From positions 124,001 through 188,000 of the forward strand of contig JAIWNI010000021.1 of NCBI GenBank assembly GCA_025331435.1: a stretch of DNA of 64,000 nt. Direction: 5' to 3'. Under the pieces are notes generated by a model. It saw only the letters and a program-made list of their open reading frames with translations. It ran no database searches and was not told the origin of the DNA. The position numbers and the translations under genes are program-made. Shown one piece after another: positions 10,101-17,540 of the stretch (position 1 is its first letter; every line of letters starts with the position of its first letter). Origin of the DNA: Choanephora cucurbitarum (taxonomy: Eukaryota > Mucoromycota > Mucoromycetes > Mucorales > Choanephoraceae).

Positions 10101-10278
10101 ACGAATTTTCCAATCAACGGAAAACAGAACCACATCCGAAGTCGGAGTGAGCCATACGGCAATTGTGGTAGGCACGACCCACAATGGCCAAGTTGGCGAA
10201 ACGAAGACAGAGGATGTGGTGGGTACCCGCCCTTGGGCAATGCCTTGGCATTGGTTCTCCCGCCCAAAGAAGGATTGA
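6352..10278 (+). CDS. DIRS tyrosine recombinase, in an exceptionally long open frame (ORF3)
   Basis: The frame is open for 1,308 codons, but recognisable protein begins only near residue 930 (nt 9140). The tyrosine recombinase domain shows the N-terminal core-binding part ('WRKWVKWCMDKNPKINPLEY') and the catalytic residues: Arg in 'TMWRPRSDMG' (residue about 1083), His-x-x-Arg in 'KAHSLRAAA' (His about 1198), 'HGNWSQ', and the nucleophile Tyr in 'VEDYYFRP' (1234/1235). The upstream 900 codons overlap the gag-like and RT frames and look non-conserved (Arg/Ser/Gln-rich), so the real start is probably an internal one or a second -1 shift from the RT frame. The ICR lies in its C-terminal codons. 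Confidence 0.85.
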   Translation: MNNLHLKKLENSEHSNKDSKPKSFEKKKNENSQKKFTSNWKKLRRLTSKRNSNNTTEIQSSTKVENGLKVGRSTRHISQNSNATNAMQRKWCQPSEKVLTDCEQQAEALPRFLANSNTFSRKEEMKKHFEKPWKRLGALQFTVSQQARNLTKMPKKWPQEQLNFQTASDTWKKKMMTKGKITSSVLQTWRKSKRLDLKNQSSDSQQNNLEDLDEVEEMEEESTMDTTVFLGKRRAEEVHTSRHIEPQTQATTAATTTPTAATNCNHKHKTRNIHKLIIKNNRKVKTNKNNRKFTINKNKRYSTLHDTSRWDSTRRSLTTIPSQLEKQDTSSMALVCYRKGLPDSIPTSAGTMESKTNEIERDRSISGGHSSESVLEIRSDREITRSGQPISVKFVYNSGTEQGPTDSRLQKNQRICAMSSLQDGRCSGTERDFRGGRFYVQDRSQGCLHSCPDSSRVTTIPIIPTQRYNLPIQVIGIWSECSTQSLFQTDEIRFGAIESERNTISLLPRRYLCFDKNEDGDGEDSKRHINSFNRSGIYNQLSKERVTAKAQPGILRLQFQQRADEDQCASEEDEQIDCESSPIDERQRKDEIMQMDSSPSRQDNINNSSFGGGIVASTVSTKGLSQEFEDPQVQLGEFLQVVERQLERISMVDREIGAPQWTDDQEADRVSRSKSEYLCGRVGHRMGDSLRNDSDKWVLDKGRKRDLDQCTRTEDDPVCSEITRRKIPKLNHPHSHRQHNCTQTCQEIRRNGISPTTNTDIRNTTNHHNIQLTNTLFSYPRNQECPSGQIEQNSKTDLRMDTTKTIFQVDSTSMESDNRWICNTRKQTPEEILEPDARPRSPSSQRLQPTMADRGIVCSSSVEINPKGTRKGKERQSQINGVSDADVADSILVAYGDEHEQGKSLRVPNQQEAEADRLEIIRQYNSEEEISEKASSYLDNANKKSTHKHYDILWRKWVKWCMDKNPKINPLEYNPKAVLEYLVDHNQFSSQHLNTMRSAIASVYRVTHPDKPPIASNERIIQFFKAKRRKDPRLRNSNKEVYSVEPVLNMIRNWDDDDKLPLQRLQLKTLMLLTIATMWRPRSDMGTLQYRDVTFQVDDNHEIKGVTLLARSPKEIDSKQSKLGLIGEEKVCPVRTLWRFVDKTKEFRQRLNEDHTLFLTYLSSGDKEKGPVSPKTIGNWVKEALKEAGINTDIYKAHSLRAAASTEAIIKGATFQEVKTHGNWSQNSNTVEDYYFRPPNQHEAGKQMTERIFQSTENRTTSEVGVSHTAIVVGTTHNGQVGETKTEDVVGTRPWAMPWHWFSRPKKD
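6944..9166 (+). CDS. DIRS reverse transcriptase / RNase H / methyltransferase-like polyprotein (ORF2)
   Basis: The frame opens after a TGA at 6941-6943 and ends with TAG at 9164-9166. The conserved domain starts near 7280 with 'GIPPGGRLQRFLHNW', upstream of the first in-frame ATG (about 7418), so translation probably enters by frameshifting from the gag-like frame. Visible RT motifs include 'CKIDLKDAY', 'FGLSVAPRVF' and the catalytic 'YLDD' at 7871-7882. RNase H follows with 'IYVDASDTGWG' (near 8390) and 'HIHTDNITAL'. After it comes the DIRS methyltransferase-like region: 'DGFATRENRRL', 'HPPWRLIPKVL' and 'TPTWPTQFWW'. The 3' end overlaps the recombinase frame. Confidence 0.92.
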   Translation, partial: RISPQTVNKTIWRIWTRSRKWKRKVPWTQQFFWESEGPRRSIPADTSNHRHKQQQQPQQHQQQQLIATTNTRQEISINSSSKTIEKSKLTKTIENSQLTKTKDTQHYTIPQDGIPPGGRLQRFLHNWKNKIHHQWPLSVIEKGYQIQFQHQPVPWKVKPMKLNETDQSAVDTAVSQFLKSEVIERSPDQDNRFLSNLFTIQEPNKVRPILDCRRINEFVQCHHFKMEGVPALREILEEEDFMCKIDLKDAYIVVPIHPESRRFLSFQHRGTIYQYKSLAFGLSVAPRVFSKLMKFALEPLRARGIRLVYYLDDICVLTRTKMEMEKTVNVILTHLTDLGFIINYQKSELQPKHNQEFLGFNFNSVQMKISVPQKKMSKLIARVRQLMKDKEKMKSCRWIAALLGKITSIIPALGEALLRVRFLQRDLAKSLKIHKYNWESSCKLSNDSWKELAWWTEKSELHNGLMIKRQIECQDPRVSIYVDASDTGWGIASEMIQTNGYWTKEEKETSINARELKTILFAVKLHAEKYQNSTIHIHTDNITALKHAKKSGGTASALLQTLTLEIQQIITTYNLQIHYFHIQGIKNVQADKLSRIQKPIYEWTLPRRFFKLIQRRWKVIIDGFATRENRRLKKFWSPMPDPEALAHNAFNQQWPTEGLYAHPPWRLIPKVLEKVKKDKVKSMVLVTPTWPTQFWWPMVMNMNKGKALEFQINKKLKLTAWRLSGNTIQKKRFLKKQVVT
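7034..7040 (+). promoter_or_regulatory. Candidate -1 ribosomal frameshift heptamer
   Basis: In the gag-like frame the codons read AGT TTT TTT GGG, so T TTT TTT matches the X XXY YYZ slippery pattern. A -1 slip here enters the reverse transcriptase frame, which is open from 6944 and lacks any ATG before the conserved RT N-terminus. No downstream structure was computed. Confidence 0.5.
10130..10219 (+). repeat. DIRS internal complementary region (ICR)
   Basis: Positions 10130-10185 match the complement of the left end 6177-6232, and 10183-10219 match the complement of the right end 10387-10423, without visible mismatch. In DIRS elements this segment is thought to template joining of the cDNA ends into a circle. 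Here it lies inside the last 50 codons of the recombinase frame, so it is both coding and structural. Confidence 0.93.
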
Positions 10279-10293
10279 AAAATTGCTTGCCTT

Positions 10294-10394
10294 GGCTTAG
10301 AAAGATATGAAGAATAGAATATGTAATAATTTTTTTTTTTATATATTAATTATCTGAGAATAAAAGCGCGGCTAGAGAGCCATTAACCACATCC
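10294..10394 (-). repeat. DIRS right inverted terminal repeat
   Basis: Reverse complement of 6225-6325. It begins 15 bp after the stop codon of the recombinase frame (10278). The unique right-end extension follows to 10423. Confidence 0.95.
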
Positions 10395-10763
10395 TCTGTC
10401 TTCGTTTCGCCAACTTGGCCATTCTCAATTACTGATTAATTTTGTTTCAGAACTTGTGAGTAATCTCAAAATCACAGCGAATGATTCTCTGCTTCATGGT
10501 TTTTAGCTACCGCTCAGGGGAACTTCCACGCTTTCAGCCAATGACCACCGTATAAAATGCTAAGTTTCTTTTTTAAATTCCAAAACCTCTGGTGGTGAAT
10601 CGATTGGCCAAAGTCAACCAATCATTCTTCTCATTAACAACTGTTTTTGAAATTGCAACTTCAGATAGACTGCTTTCTTGTATTGCTGGAAGAGAATGCA
10701 TTTCTATTTATACTTTACTTTTCATTTTTTTGTTCTGCTTGCTTAGACTTTCTGTTACCAATC

Positions 10764-11766
10764 ATGAAAAGCAATCAAAAGCATAAGATAACTAAGAGTT
10801 CTGCTAGACAGTTTAGCACTGGTAGATTTTCTGCCACCAGAGGTTTTGACAGTAGTCAGCAAACTATCCAGAATGCTTTCAACTGCATTCAAAACGATGT
10901 AAACTTGCCATCAGCATCACAAGCCGCAAATTCTTCTGTAGAAGAAGCAGTATGTATAACAAACCTGCGATAGGTTCGATATTTGAGCTAAAATCATATG
11001 TAAATATTTGAACAGGTCACCGACTATTCAGGGGGTGGCGTTATTGGTACTGCTTTGACAACTGAAGAACAAGAGCATGAGCAGAACGAACAAGTTGAAG
11101 CAGAAGATCTTGAAGAAGGTACCGAGGAATTCATTTCTGACAGCTTGCCCGAAGAAAGTGTTATTTCACTTTACTTGGAGAGCATCCAAAATAGGCTCTC
11201 GGGAAGATTATCCTTCAGAATATGCAAGAGGTACTTTTTGGATAGAGCCCATGATGCCCTTTTTTATGCTTAAGAAAAACAAGAAGATTGAATCCCTTTA
11301 TCACCCCCGAGTATTTCTGTGGATTCCTCATTTGTTGCTTAGCGAAGGGCTTGCTGCAATTCACTGTCCTTGTTGCAAATCGAAAATGGAGACTAAAGGA
11401 TTCAACAAACAGCCTCATGCAAGAAGAGTTGTTGAAATTGATAGGTAAGATGCAGATCATCTATTTTTTTCTAATTTTTTTTAACACATTCTCTTCTAGC
11501 TGCTTCTACCTTATGTCAATGAGATATAGATGTTTATCGTCTGATTGTGGAAAAACGATCAACGCTCATGATAGTCAAGTTATCAAACAGCTACCCTATG
11601 AGCTTCAGTTTGAATTCCCTGCTATCTTGACACATAGAGGAGGTGTCTCTAAGATTGTTGCTGACTTGTTAAGACCATGCATTCAAAATTCTGTTGGACC
11701 TGAGCGTTTTCAGAAAATTCTTGTTGAATTGCACCATCTTCGTCATGATCGCATAGAGCTTCAGTA
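10764..11766 (+). pseudogene. Broken transposon-type gene with a zinc-binding DUF6729-like domain
   Basis: Exon 1 runs from ATG 10764 to 10949; a GT-AG intron joins it to 11016. Near 11190 the frame shifts by one register. The second frame carries 'YARGTFWIEPMMPFFML', 'HPRVFLWIPHLLL' and a zinc-ribbon-like 'IHCPCCKSKMETKGFN', spliced at 11444/11500 to 'CFYLMSMRYRCLSSDCGKT' and 'LTHRGGVSKIVADLLRP'. It stops at 11764-11766, far short of what such proteins usually have. Further fragments in other frames ('RYTHATSIKPSPISLQEKM', about 11840-11900) show decay downstream. The family assignment (DUF6729, found in fungal transposon proteins) is from memory. Confidence 0.65.
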
Positions 11767-11767
11767 A

Positions 11768-12613
11768 TTGACACAGTTGGAAGCATGAATCTGAAAGAGT
11801 TAGTAGATTGACCTTTTGGTGAAAGGGTGGTCTTACACTTTTCCATAAAAGGTACACACATGCCACCAGTATCAAGCCTAGTCCTATTTCGCTTCAAGAA
11901 AAGATGTGATTAAAGTAGTAGACAATGGAGTGACTACAGAGAAGGATTCAGTACATCAAGGGTTCTTGCATCAACCAGCAGAGATTCTTTATAAATACAA
12001 ATGTCCAAAGCAGACAGAAAGTCTCTTGACTTCTGGTATTGTTTTGCTAGACTCAGAATACAGGTTTTGTTGCTACATACAGAGGTACCATTGATAGTCT
12101 TGAAACTTTCTTTTCCATCTTTCTCTACAATTCTCAATGGATGACTTGTTTTTTGAAGCAAAAACACAAACTCAATACATATTGTGTTTATTGGCTATAC
12201 ACACCGATGCGTAAAGATCATCTTTGTTTTAATTATGCTATTGTATTATTTTGTCACCCAAAAGTAGAAACTTGAACCCCGAGATAAAGGCTATGCGCTA
12301 CCGTCTTTATTTCTATTGACTAAATGAATTTCACTTTGATGTCTTTCGAGAGGGAACTTGTGTGACACTTTACTTGAGGCAAAACTATTTTTCTTATGCT
12401 AGAGTAGAAGAAGCATAATTAATGATTCTTACCACACAACGGTGGGGAACATAAAGGAGCATAAGATCTCTTACTGCAGCAGAGAATCTCTATAGGCTGA
12501 CAACATTTCAAGCACCGTCTTTTTTTTTATGTATATTATGAGGCCTACGCGCATCCATTTGATTTGTCTATTCCCTTTCTCCCTTTTTTCATTTTCTTTG
12601 TTTGCATAATATT
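11768..12613. other. Decayed transposon tail, then intergenic DNA
   Basis: Fragmentary frames of the preceding relic continue to about 12170; nothing supported beyond that until the SNARE gene. Confidence 0.5.
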
Positions 12614-13225
12614 ATGTCTAGACAATTTGGAACTCGAAGCAGTGTAAGGTGCTTAAAGGAATAAGCTTTTTTTCTATTTTGTTATAGACTTATCGGTTTC
12701 AAAATTATACAGAAGCTATCAAAACTTACACAACAGAGCGTCTTTGTTTGGTGGAGCAGAAGATGAGCGTTCATCCTATTACGAATCGCAAGGATCTCAA
12801 AAGTCACTCAAGATTAACATGAATGACAAAGATCTTGATTATTTGGAAAGTCAGAACGATGATGAGATTTCAGGTTTGTCAGCCAAAGTGAAAATTCTAA
12901 AAAATGTAAGGTTTGATAGATTATCAATATCATTGTGGACTGAATTGTCTATTAAAGATTACAGGCAAAATTGGAGATGAGATTCGCTCTGGCAATAGCT
13001 TGATTGATCAGATGGTAAAGTGATTATTTGATAAAAAGAGAAAGGAGAGCTAAGATTGACTGGGGTTTCTAGAATGATCAATTCTCAAATACGGGTTCTA
13101 TTCTGGGGAAGACAATGAATAACTTTAAGGTGATGGCCTCAAAAGAATCAGGGACAATGTGGTGGTGTTTGACCCTATTTATTGTGTTTGTTATCTTCTT
13201 TTTCTATTATTGGTTTTTCAAATAA
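12614..13225 (+). CDS. bet1: BET1-type Qc-SNARE
   Basis: Four exons (12614-12641, 12688-12905, 12958-13014, 13073-13225) give 151 aa with consistent phases. BET1-type proteins act as SNAREs in ER-to-Golgi and intra-Golgi vesicle fusion. The SNARE heptad region runs from about residue 60 to 120, with 'DEISGLSAKVKILK', 'IGDEIRSGNSLIDQM' and 'ILGKTMNNFKVM'. A single C-terminal hydrophobic anchor follows ('WWCLTLFIVFVIFFFYYWF'), ending two residues before the stop, typical of a tail-anchored SNARE. SFT1 is the close alternative. Start chosen as the only ATG upstream in a short first exon. Confidence 0.85.
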
Positions 13226-13510
13226 GCTATTTCGGAAAAAAATTACATTAAACTTTTCTAGATTGATGTGTCAAAAGAATGTTCAAATACTATCTGCATT
13301 TTAAAGTTACTTGCATAGCAACTTTCTCTGTCCTTTTAGTCAAAGAAGTAGACTAGTTTCAATCATTTCTAGAGAATACCTTATTTGCAAACAAGAAAAA
13401 GGAATGCTTCAAATGACATTCACACGCCATAGCATAAAATAAGGGTTTTATTACTTTTTTGTTTCTCTTTTTCTTTTGTATATTTTTTTTTCTATTCAGT
13501 TCAATATATC

Positions 13511-13921
13511 ATGGTCTCTTCCCTCTCAATCCTTTCACTCTTTGCTGCAGCTATTGTGCCTTTTGTTGCTGCTCACCCTGACTCGCGCGAGAACCATGCT
13601 CCTCAACCTGTGCCAAACACATCTACTTACCTTGCTATCTTAGTTAAAAAGACCACTGGCAACACCATTTACTCCTTATCCTGTAACCCTGATGGTGGTA
13701 GCCATCCTCGTCCTCAGGCTGCCTGTGAATTCTTACAGTCTATCAATGGTAACTTCAACGGTTTGCCTGCCTCTCAAATATTGTGTACTTTGGAATACAA
13801 CCCTGTTAATGTTACCATTTTGGGTCTTTACCAAGGCAGATTTACTGTCTTCAACAACCAATACTCCAATGAGTGCTTTGCCATTGGCGCATTGGGCAAT
13901 CTTTACCCTACCACTGTTTAA
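13511..13921 (+). CDS. Secreted subtilisin-inhibitor-like (SSI family) protein
   Basis: Intronless, 136 aa. A signal peptide (about residues 1-20, ending 'VPFVAAH') is followed by a domain resembling Streptomyces subtilisin inhibitor: 'YSLSCNPDGGSHP', 'ACEFLQSINGNFNGL', 'ILCTLEYNPVNVT', 'NECFA'. Four cysteines are in the positions expected for the two SSI disulfides. By alignment with the SSI reactive loop (C-x-P1-P1'), the predicted P1 residue is Leu in 'CTLEYNP'. SSI proteins inhibit serine proteases outside the cell. A second, diverged copy lies at 48394-48747. Inhibitory activity is inferred from family resemblance. Confidence 0.8.
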   Translation: MVSSLSILSLFAAAIVPFVAAHPDSRENHAPQPVPNTSTYLAILVKKTTGNTIYSLSCNPDGGSHPRPQAACEFLQSINGNFNGLPASQILCTLEYNPVNVTILGLYQGRFTVFNNQYSNECFAIGALGNLYPTTV

Positions 13922-14169
13922 ATAGAAAAATACATACCATCTAAAAGAAAGACAGGAAGGAAAACAACATCATTTCTTACTTTTTTTTTGTCAATAATTC
14001 TTTAATTAAACTATTAGAAAACAATTGATTCTGTTGGTATGTAAGAAGAGACAAATCTGAGTTTTGTAATGCGACACAGTGTCAGGAAGATTATCAAATA
14101 CCCAAAGTTTTCTTTTATTCGACTGTTGAATCACTGTCTATGAATTTTTTGGGGGTATTTTCTTGATAT

Positions 14170-15081
14170 TTAATTACATCTTCCTTTGACGCATTCTTCT
14201 TTACAATCCCAATGAGTGGTACAGCAAGCATCCTTACGGCCCTTGCCGTTCTTGAGTCCCTTGAAGCCAGCTTTACATGCAGAACTGATCTTGGTTGGTT
14301 TGGCGGTGGTGGTGGTCTTCTTAATGGCGGTGGTGGTGGTGGTCTTTGTGCCTCTTACAGGACCATTACATTTGCCACGGATACACTGATTGACACAATC
14401 GCGTTGGTCTTTGCAGCAGTCTCCATTCATACCGTTACCACGCTTTTTGCCGTAGAAGGTGTCCTTTTTTGAGCACTTCAAGGCAAGAGTAGTAGAAGCT
14501 GTAGCAGTGGTAATGGTAGTAGTAGTGGTAATAGGTTTAGTAGTAGTAGTGGTGGTGGTGGTAATAGGTTTAGTAGTAGTGGAAGTGGAAGTGGAAGTGA
14601 GAGTGACAAAAGGTCTAGTAGTAATGAGTTTGTTGCCGGTATCAGTTGTTGTGGTAGCAGTTGTTGTGGTAGCAGTTGTTGTGGTAGTAATGATGTCTAA
14701 AGGATTAAAACACGAATAACCACTGAACACTTCTATATCAGTATCTGGAGTTCTGAAGCATCGATAAGCATTGTCTGAATCAACTTCTACAACTCTATCG
14801 GGAACAACACCATCTTGCTCAATAGAATAGATCTTGAGAGCGGGAGTTCCAGGAGGACAACTTGATAGAGGTAGGTGGATGTAGATTGTTTTTCCGAATG
14901 AGTATCTGTTCACTGAAAACCCACACTCGGGTATACTGATCCAAGCAGATCCGTATTGATCAGCAAGGACGCTATAGCTTTTGGACACCTTAGGCAAAGA
15001 AGAAGCTACATTAGTGATAGCTTGAACGGTGGCCAGGTAACCAGTACTCAAGACCAACAGACTAGAGATGCTAAATTTCAT
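14170..15081 (-). CDS. Secreted Thr-rich protein with two Cys-rich modules
   Basis: 303 aa without introns. A signal peptide (1-21) precedes an N-terminal domain of about 110 residues with four cysteines. A long Thr/Ser-rich linker follows (about 130-200, likely O-mannosylated). Two related Cys-rich modules end the protein, one at about 203-240 and one at about 268-303, separated by a second Thr-rich linker. Both modules have the spacing CC-x5-C-x3-C-x4-C ('CCKDQRDCVNQCIRGKC' and 'CCTTHWDCKEECVKGRC'), preceded by a Gly/Lys-rich segment and one further Cys. The layout is that of a wall-associated or extracellular binding protein. I cannot name the function. Confidence 0.8.
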   Translation of the reverse strand: MKFSISSLLVLSTGYLATVQAITNVASSLPKVSKSYSVLADQYGSAWISIPECGFSVNRYSFGKTIYIHLPLSSCPPGTPALKIYSIEQDGVVPDRVVEVDSDNAYRCFRTPDTDIEVFSGYSCFNPLDIITTTTTATTTTATTTTDTGNKLITTRPFVTLTSTSTSTTTKPITTTTTTTTKPITTTTTITTATASTTLALKCSKKDTFYGKKRGNGMNGDCCKDQRDCVNQCIRGKCNGPVRGTKTTTTTAIKKTTTTAKPTKISSACKAGFKGLKNGKGRKDACCTTHWDCKEECVKGRCN

Positions 15082-15253
15082 GATGTTTAGAGAAAGGAAA
15101 GGTCAAGACAAAGAGGTAAAGAAAGAAGAGAAGGGTCAAGAACAAAGGTAAAGAAGAAACGCTTAAAAGAAAAGAAGCCGATGAATTCTCTTTTTATAGG
15201 TTTACAAGCTCTGCCACAGCACTGAATGTCAACCGGAAAACAATTCTTTTAGG

Positions 15254-15256
<3 letters not shown>

Positions 15257-15343
<87 letters not shown>
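15257..15343. repeat. (TC)n microsatellite, 87 bp
   Basis: About 43 uninterrupted TC units lie 176 bp upstream of the ATG of the minus-strand Cys-rich gene. On that gene's strand it reads as (GA)n. Confidence 0.98.
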
Positions 15344-15346
<3 letters not shown>

Positions 15347-17540
15347 CCTCATTCTGGCTCTCATGCGGTAGTACCATGTCAGCGTTAGTCTTCGTGGTGA
15401 AATACCAATTGCAGGCAGTTCCTAATAAATCAAAGCCCGATATATGTGCCACATTCAAGCATATACATACAAAAAAGAATCGAAAAAAAGCATCTTGTAG
15501 AAATTATCAGAACAAGGATAAAGCAATATGTTGTTATGGAGCCAATATGGGATCAATGCAACATCCTATGGAAAAAAGAAAACGAAAAAAAGACAAAGAC
15601 ATAGAAAGTTACAATGCGTATATTGTAAACTGAAATCGCTCCAGAAAATGAAATACAACAAGAAAGCACTTTGGTGTTTCTAACCGCAGGGTGTATTTTC
15701 TGTAGCACTCAAAAACTATTTATAGTGTAAGAGGTTAAATTAAAGTATTTCTATACTGATTGATCGTCCTCTTTATGACTTGTGTTACCTTGGTTCATCA
15801 TCTTATTGTTCCAAGCAAACAGAGGCTAGTCTGCAGACAATGGAGATGCGACAAACGCATCGATGGGAAGTATCTGAACAAAGAGAGTTGCTCTCAAACA
15901 GAAAAGGTTTAGGAAGTTTGCTAGGATGACTTTCCATAATTTGCCCGAAAAAAAAGGAAAAAAAGTGTGTACATATATAGTAAAAAAGAAATCCGAGGAT
16001 TCCAGTACCACATTGACATTGGTTGTCAAGATCTGTAAAGTTGGCTAGATGCATTCGCCTCATCCCCGATCTGAAGATTGAATAAATAAAGAAAAAGAAG
16101 CGCAAATGCAGAAAACAAGCCATTTTTGAAGCCATCCTTTCATCTTTTGGAATTTGATTCCCTTCAGGTTCTGAAGTACTGTTTATAGCAGTTACTCCTG
16201 ATGGACGGTTGTACTCAAATACCCAGTCAATCTAAATGACGAGTTTTGGCTTTCATTTTCATCGTTTGCTTGCATAATGTCAAAATCCTTTTTTTTTTCT
16301 AAAATTATTCTTTTATCCTTCTTTGTAATCTTGATTACTGTATGCTTTAGGCATCAAACAAAAAAAAAAAAAGAGAAAACTTAAAACACCTCAACAGAAC
16401 GAGATACCACTGATGCTTGAGGACTCAATCGCTGAAAATGTAAAGTTATAAGGACCTGTACATTCTTTTATAATCGATTCCCATAGTAGTAGAAGAGAGG
16501 GGACAATTAAGGAGAAAAATAGTTAACTTAGCCAAAAAGAAACAAAAAAAAAAAAGAAAACAAACTTTTGTATACATCTTTTTTGTTTTTATGAACATGA
16601 CATGTGAACTGCTGTCAATAGCTTTTTGGACCCAATTGATAGCCTTCTATTTGGCTTAAAGTGACGAAATGATATTGTTCCAATAAAGGTAGGTCAGATG
16701 TTGATTGATACAGTTTATGAGTAAGGTTGTCAGATCAAAGAAGCTTTTAGACTCAGTGATTACAAAGACATTGCTTAGAACTTGACACTTTTTGTCCTCA
16801 AGAAAAGACAGGTGGACAATGTTGACTAATGACATGAATCTTGACTGATTTGCGTCATTGATCAATTTCTTTTAAACAAAGTCAAGAAGTTTGATCGTCT
16901 ATTTGTTTGCAACAAAAGTAGAAAACAATTCTACTTTATGATGACATAGAGATCGTCTTTTTGCGATTGTCAAGATTTTGATCAGCATTTTATAGATATA
17001 GAGAAGAAAAGAAAGAAAGAGAGAGAAGGCCTTTAGCTTGCTTTGTAAAAGGATTAGTTTAACTATACCTATCAACGGCTCGGTTTTTCAAAACTCTTTC
17101 TTTAATAGAGCCTTAATTGGCAATGCCATGCTTTAGTGAACAAACAAACTTCAATGACTGCTAAGGCTTCTAAGAAGACGGCTTACCTCGACTATAGATA
17201 CATGCATCGTTTCTGAATTTGCTTTAAAATCCAGTTGCTGTTTTTAACACAAAAAGGTGGTTTATTCATTGTTATGCGTGCAATCAAGCAAAAACAAAAA
17301 AAAAGAAGAAGGGAAATGTATTGCTCTAGAATAATTATCTTTGGGTTTTATTGGTCTGGTATCCTCAGAGAATGTCTAGCTTGGATGGTGCTCGGAAACT
17401 AATCAAATCGGGAATGACGAACAATTATAAAGAGAGGGTCTTTTTTTTTTATTATTTTTGATTTGCCTAAATTAAAAAAAATAAGGCACGAATCTTCTTT
17501 TCTTTTCTTCTTCTTTTTTATTTCTTTTGACAACTTCACA
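15344..17540. other. Long intergenic stretch, no supported gene
   Basis: Only short frames without introns, signal peptides or recognisable motifs. Poly-A/T runs are common, and a T/C-rich leader (17440-17540) precedes the GH16 gene. Confidence 0.5.

Larger units (their letters stand above)
6177..10423 (+). mobile_element. DIRS-type tyrosine-recombinase retrotransposon, structurally complete
   Basis: The 4,247-bp element is delimited by the rules of DIRS elements. Inverted terminal repeats of 101 bp lie at 6225-6325 and 10294-10394. An internal complementary region at 10130-10219 consists of a 56-bp complement of the left end (6177-6232) joined to a 37-bp complement of the right end (10387-10423). 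The two halves overlap by the trinucleotide AAT/ATT, which fixes the ends as ATT at 6177-6179 and 10421-10423. No longer target duplication is seen, as expected for recombinase-mediated integration. Inside are gag-like, RT/RNase H and tyrosine recombinase frames, all open, so the copy may be active or very recent. Confidence 0.95.

Noticed and set aside
14459..14719. Val-rich plus-strand frame of 86 codons
   Set aside because: It is the reverse complement of Thr-codon repeats in the secreted protein gene.
15803..16135. 110-codon minus-strand frame with several Cys
   Set aside because: No signal peptide, introns, conserved motif or codon pattern; Phe-rich runs reflect poly-A/T composition.
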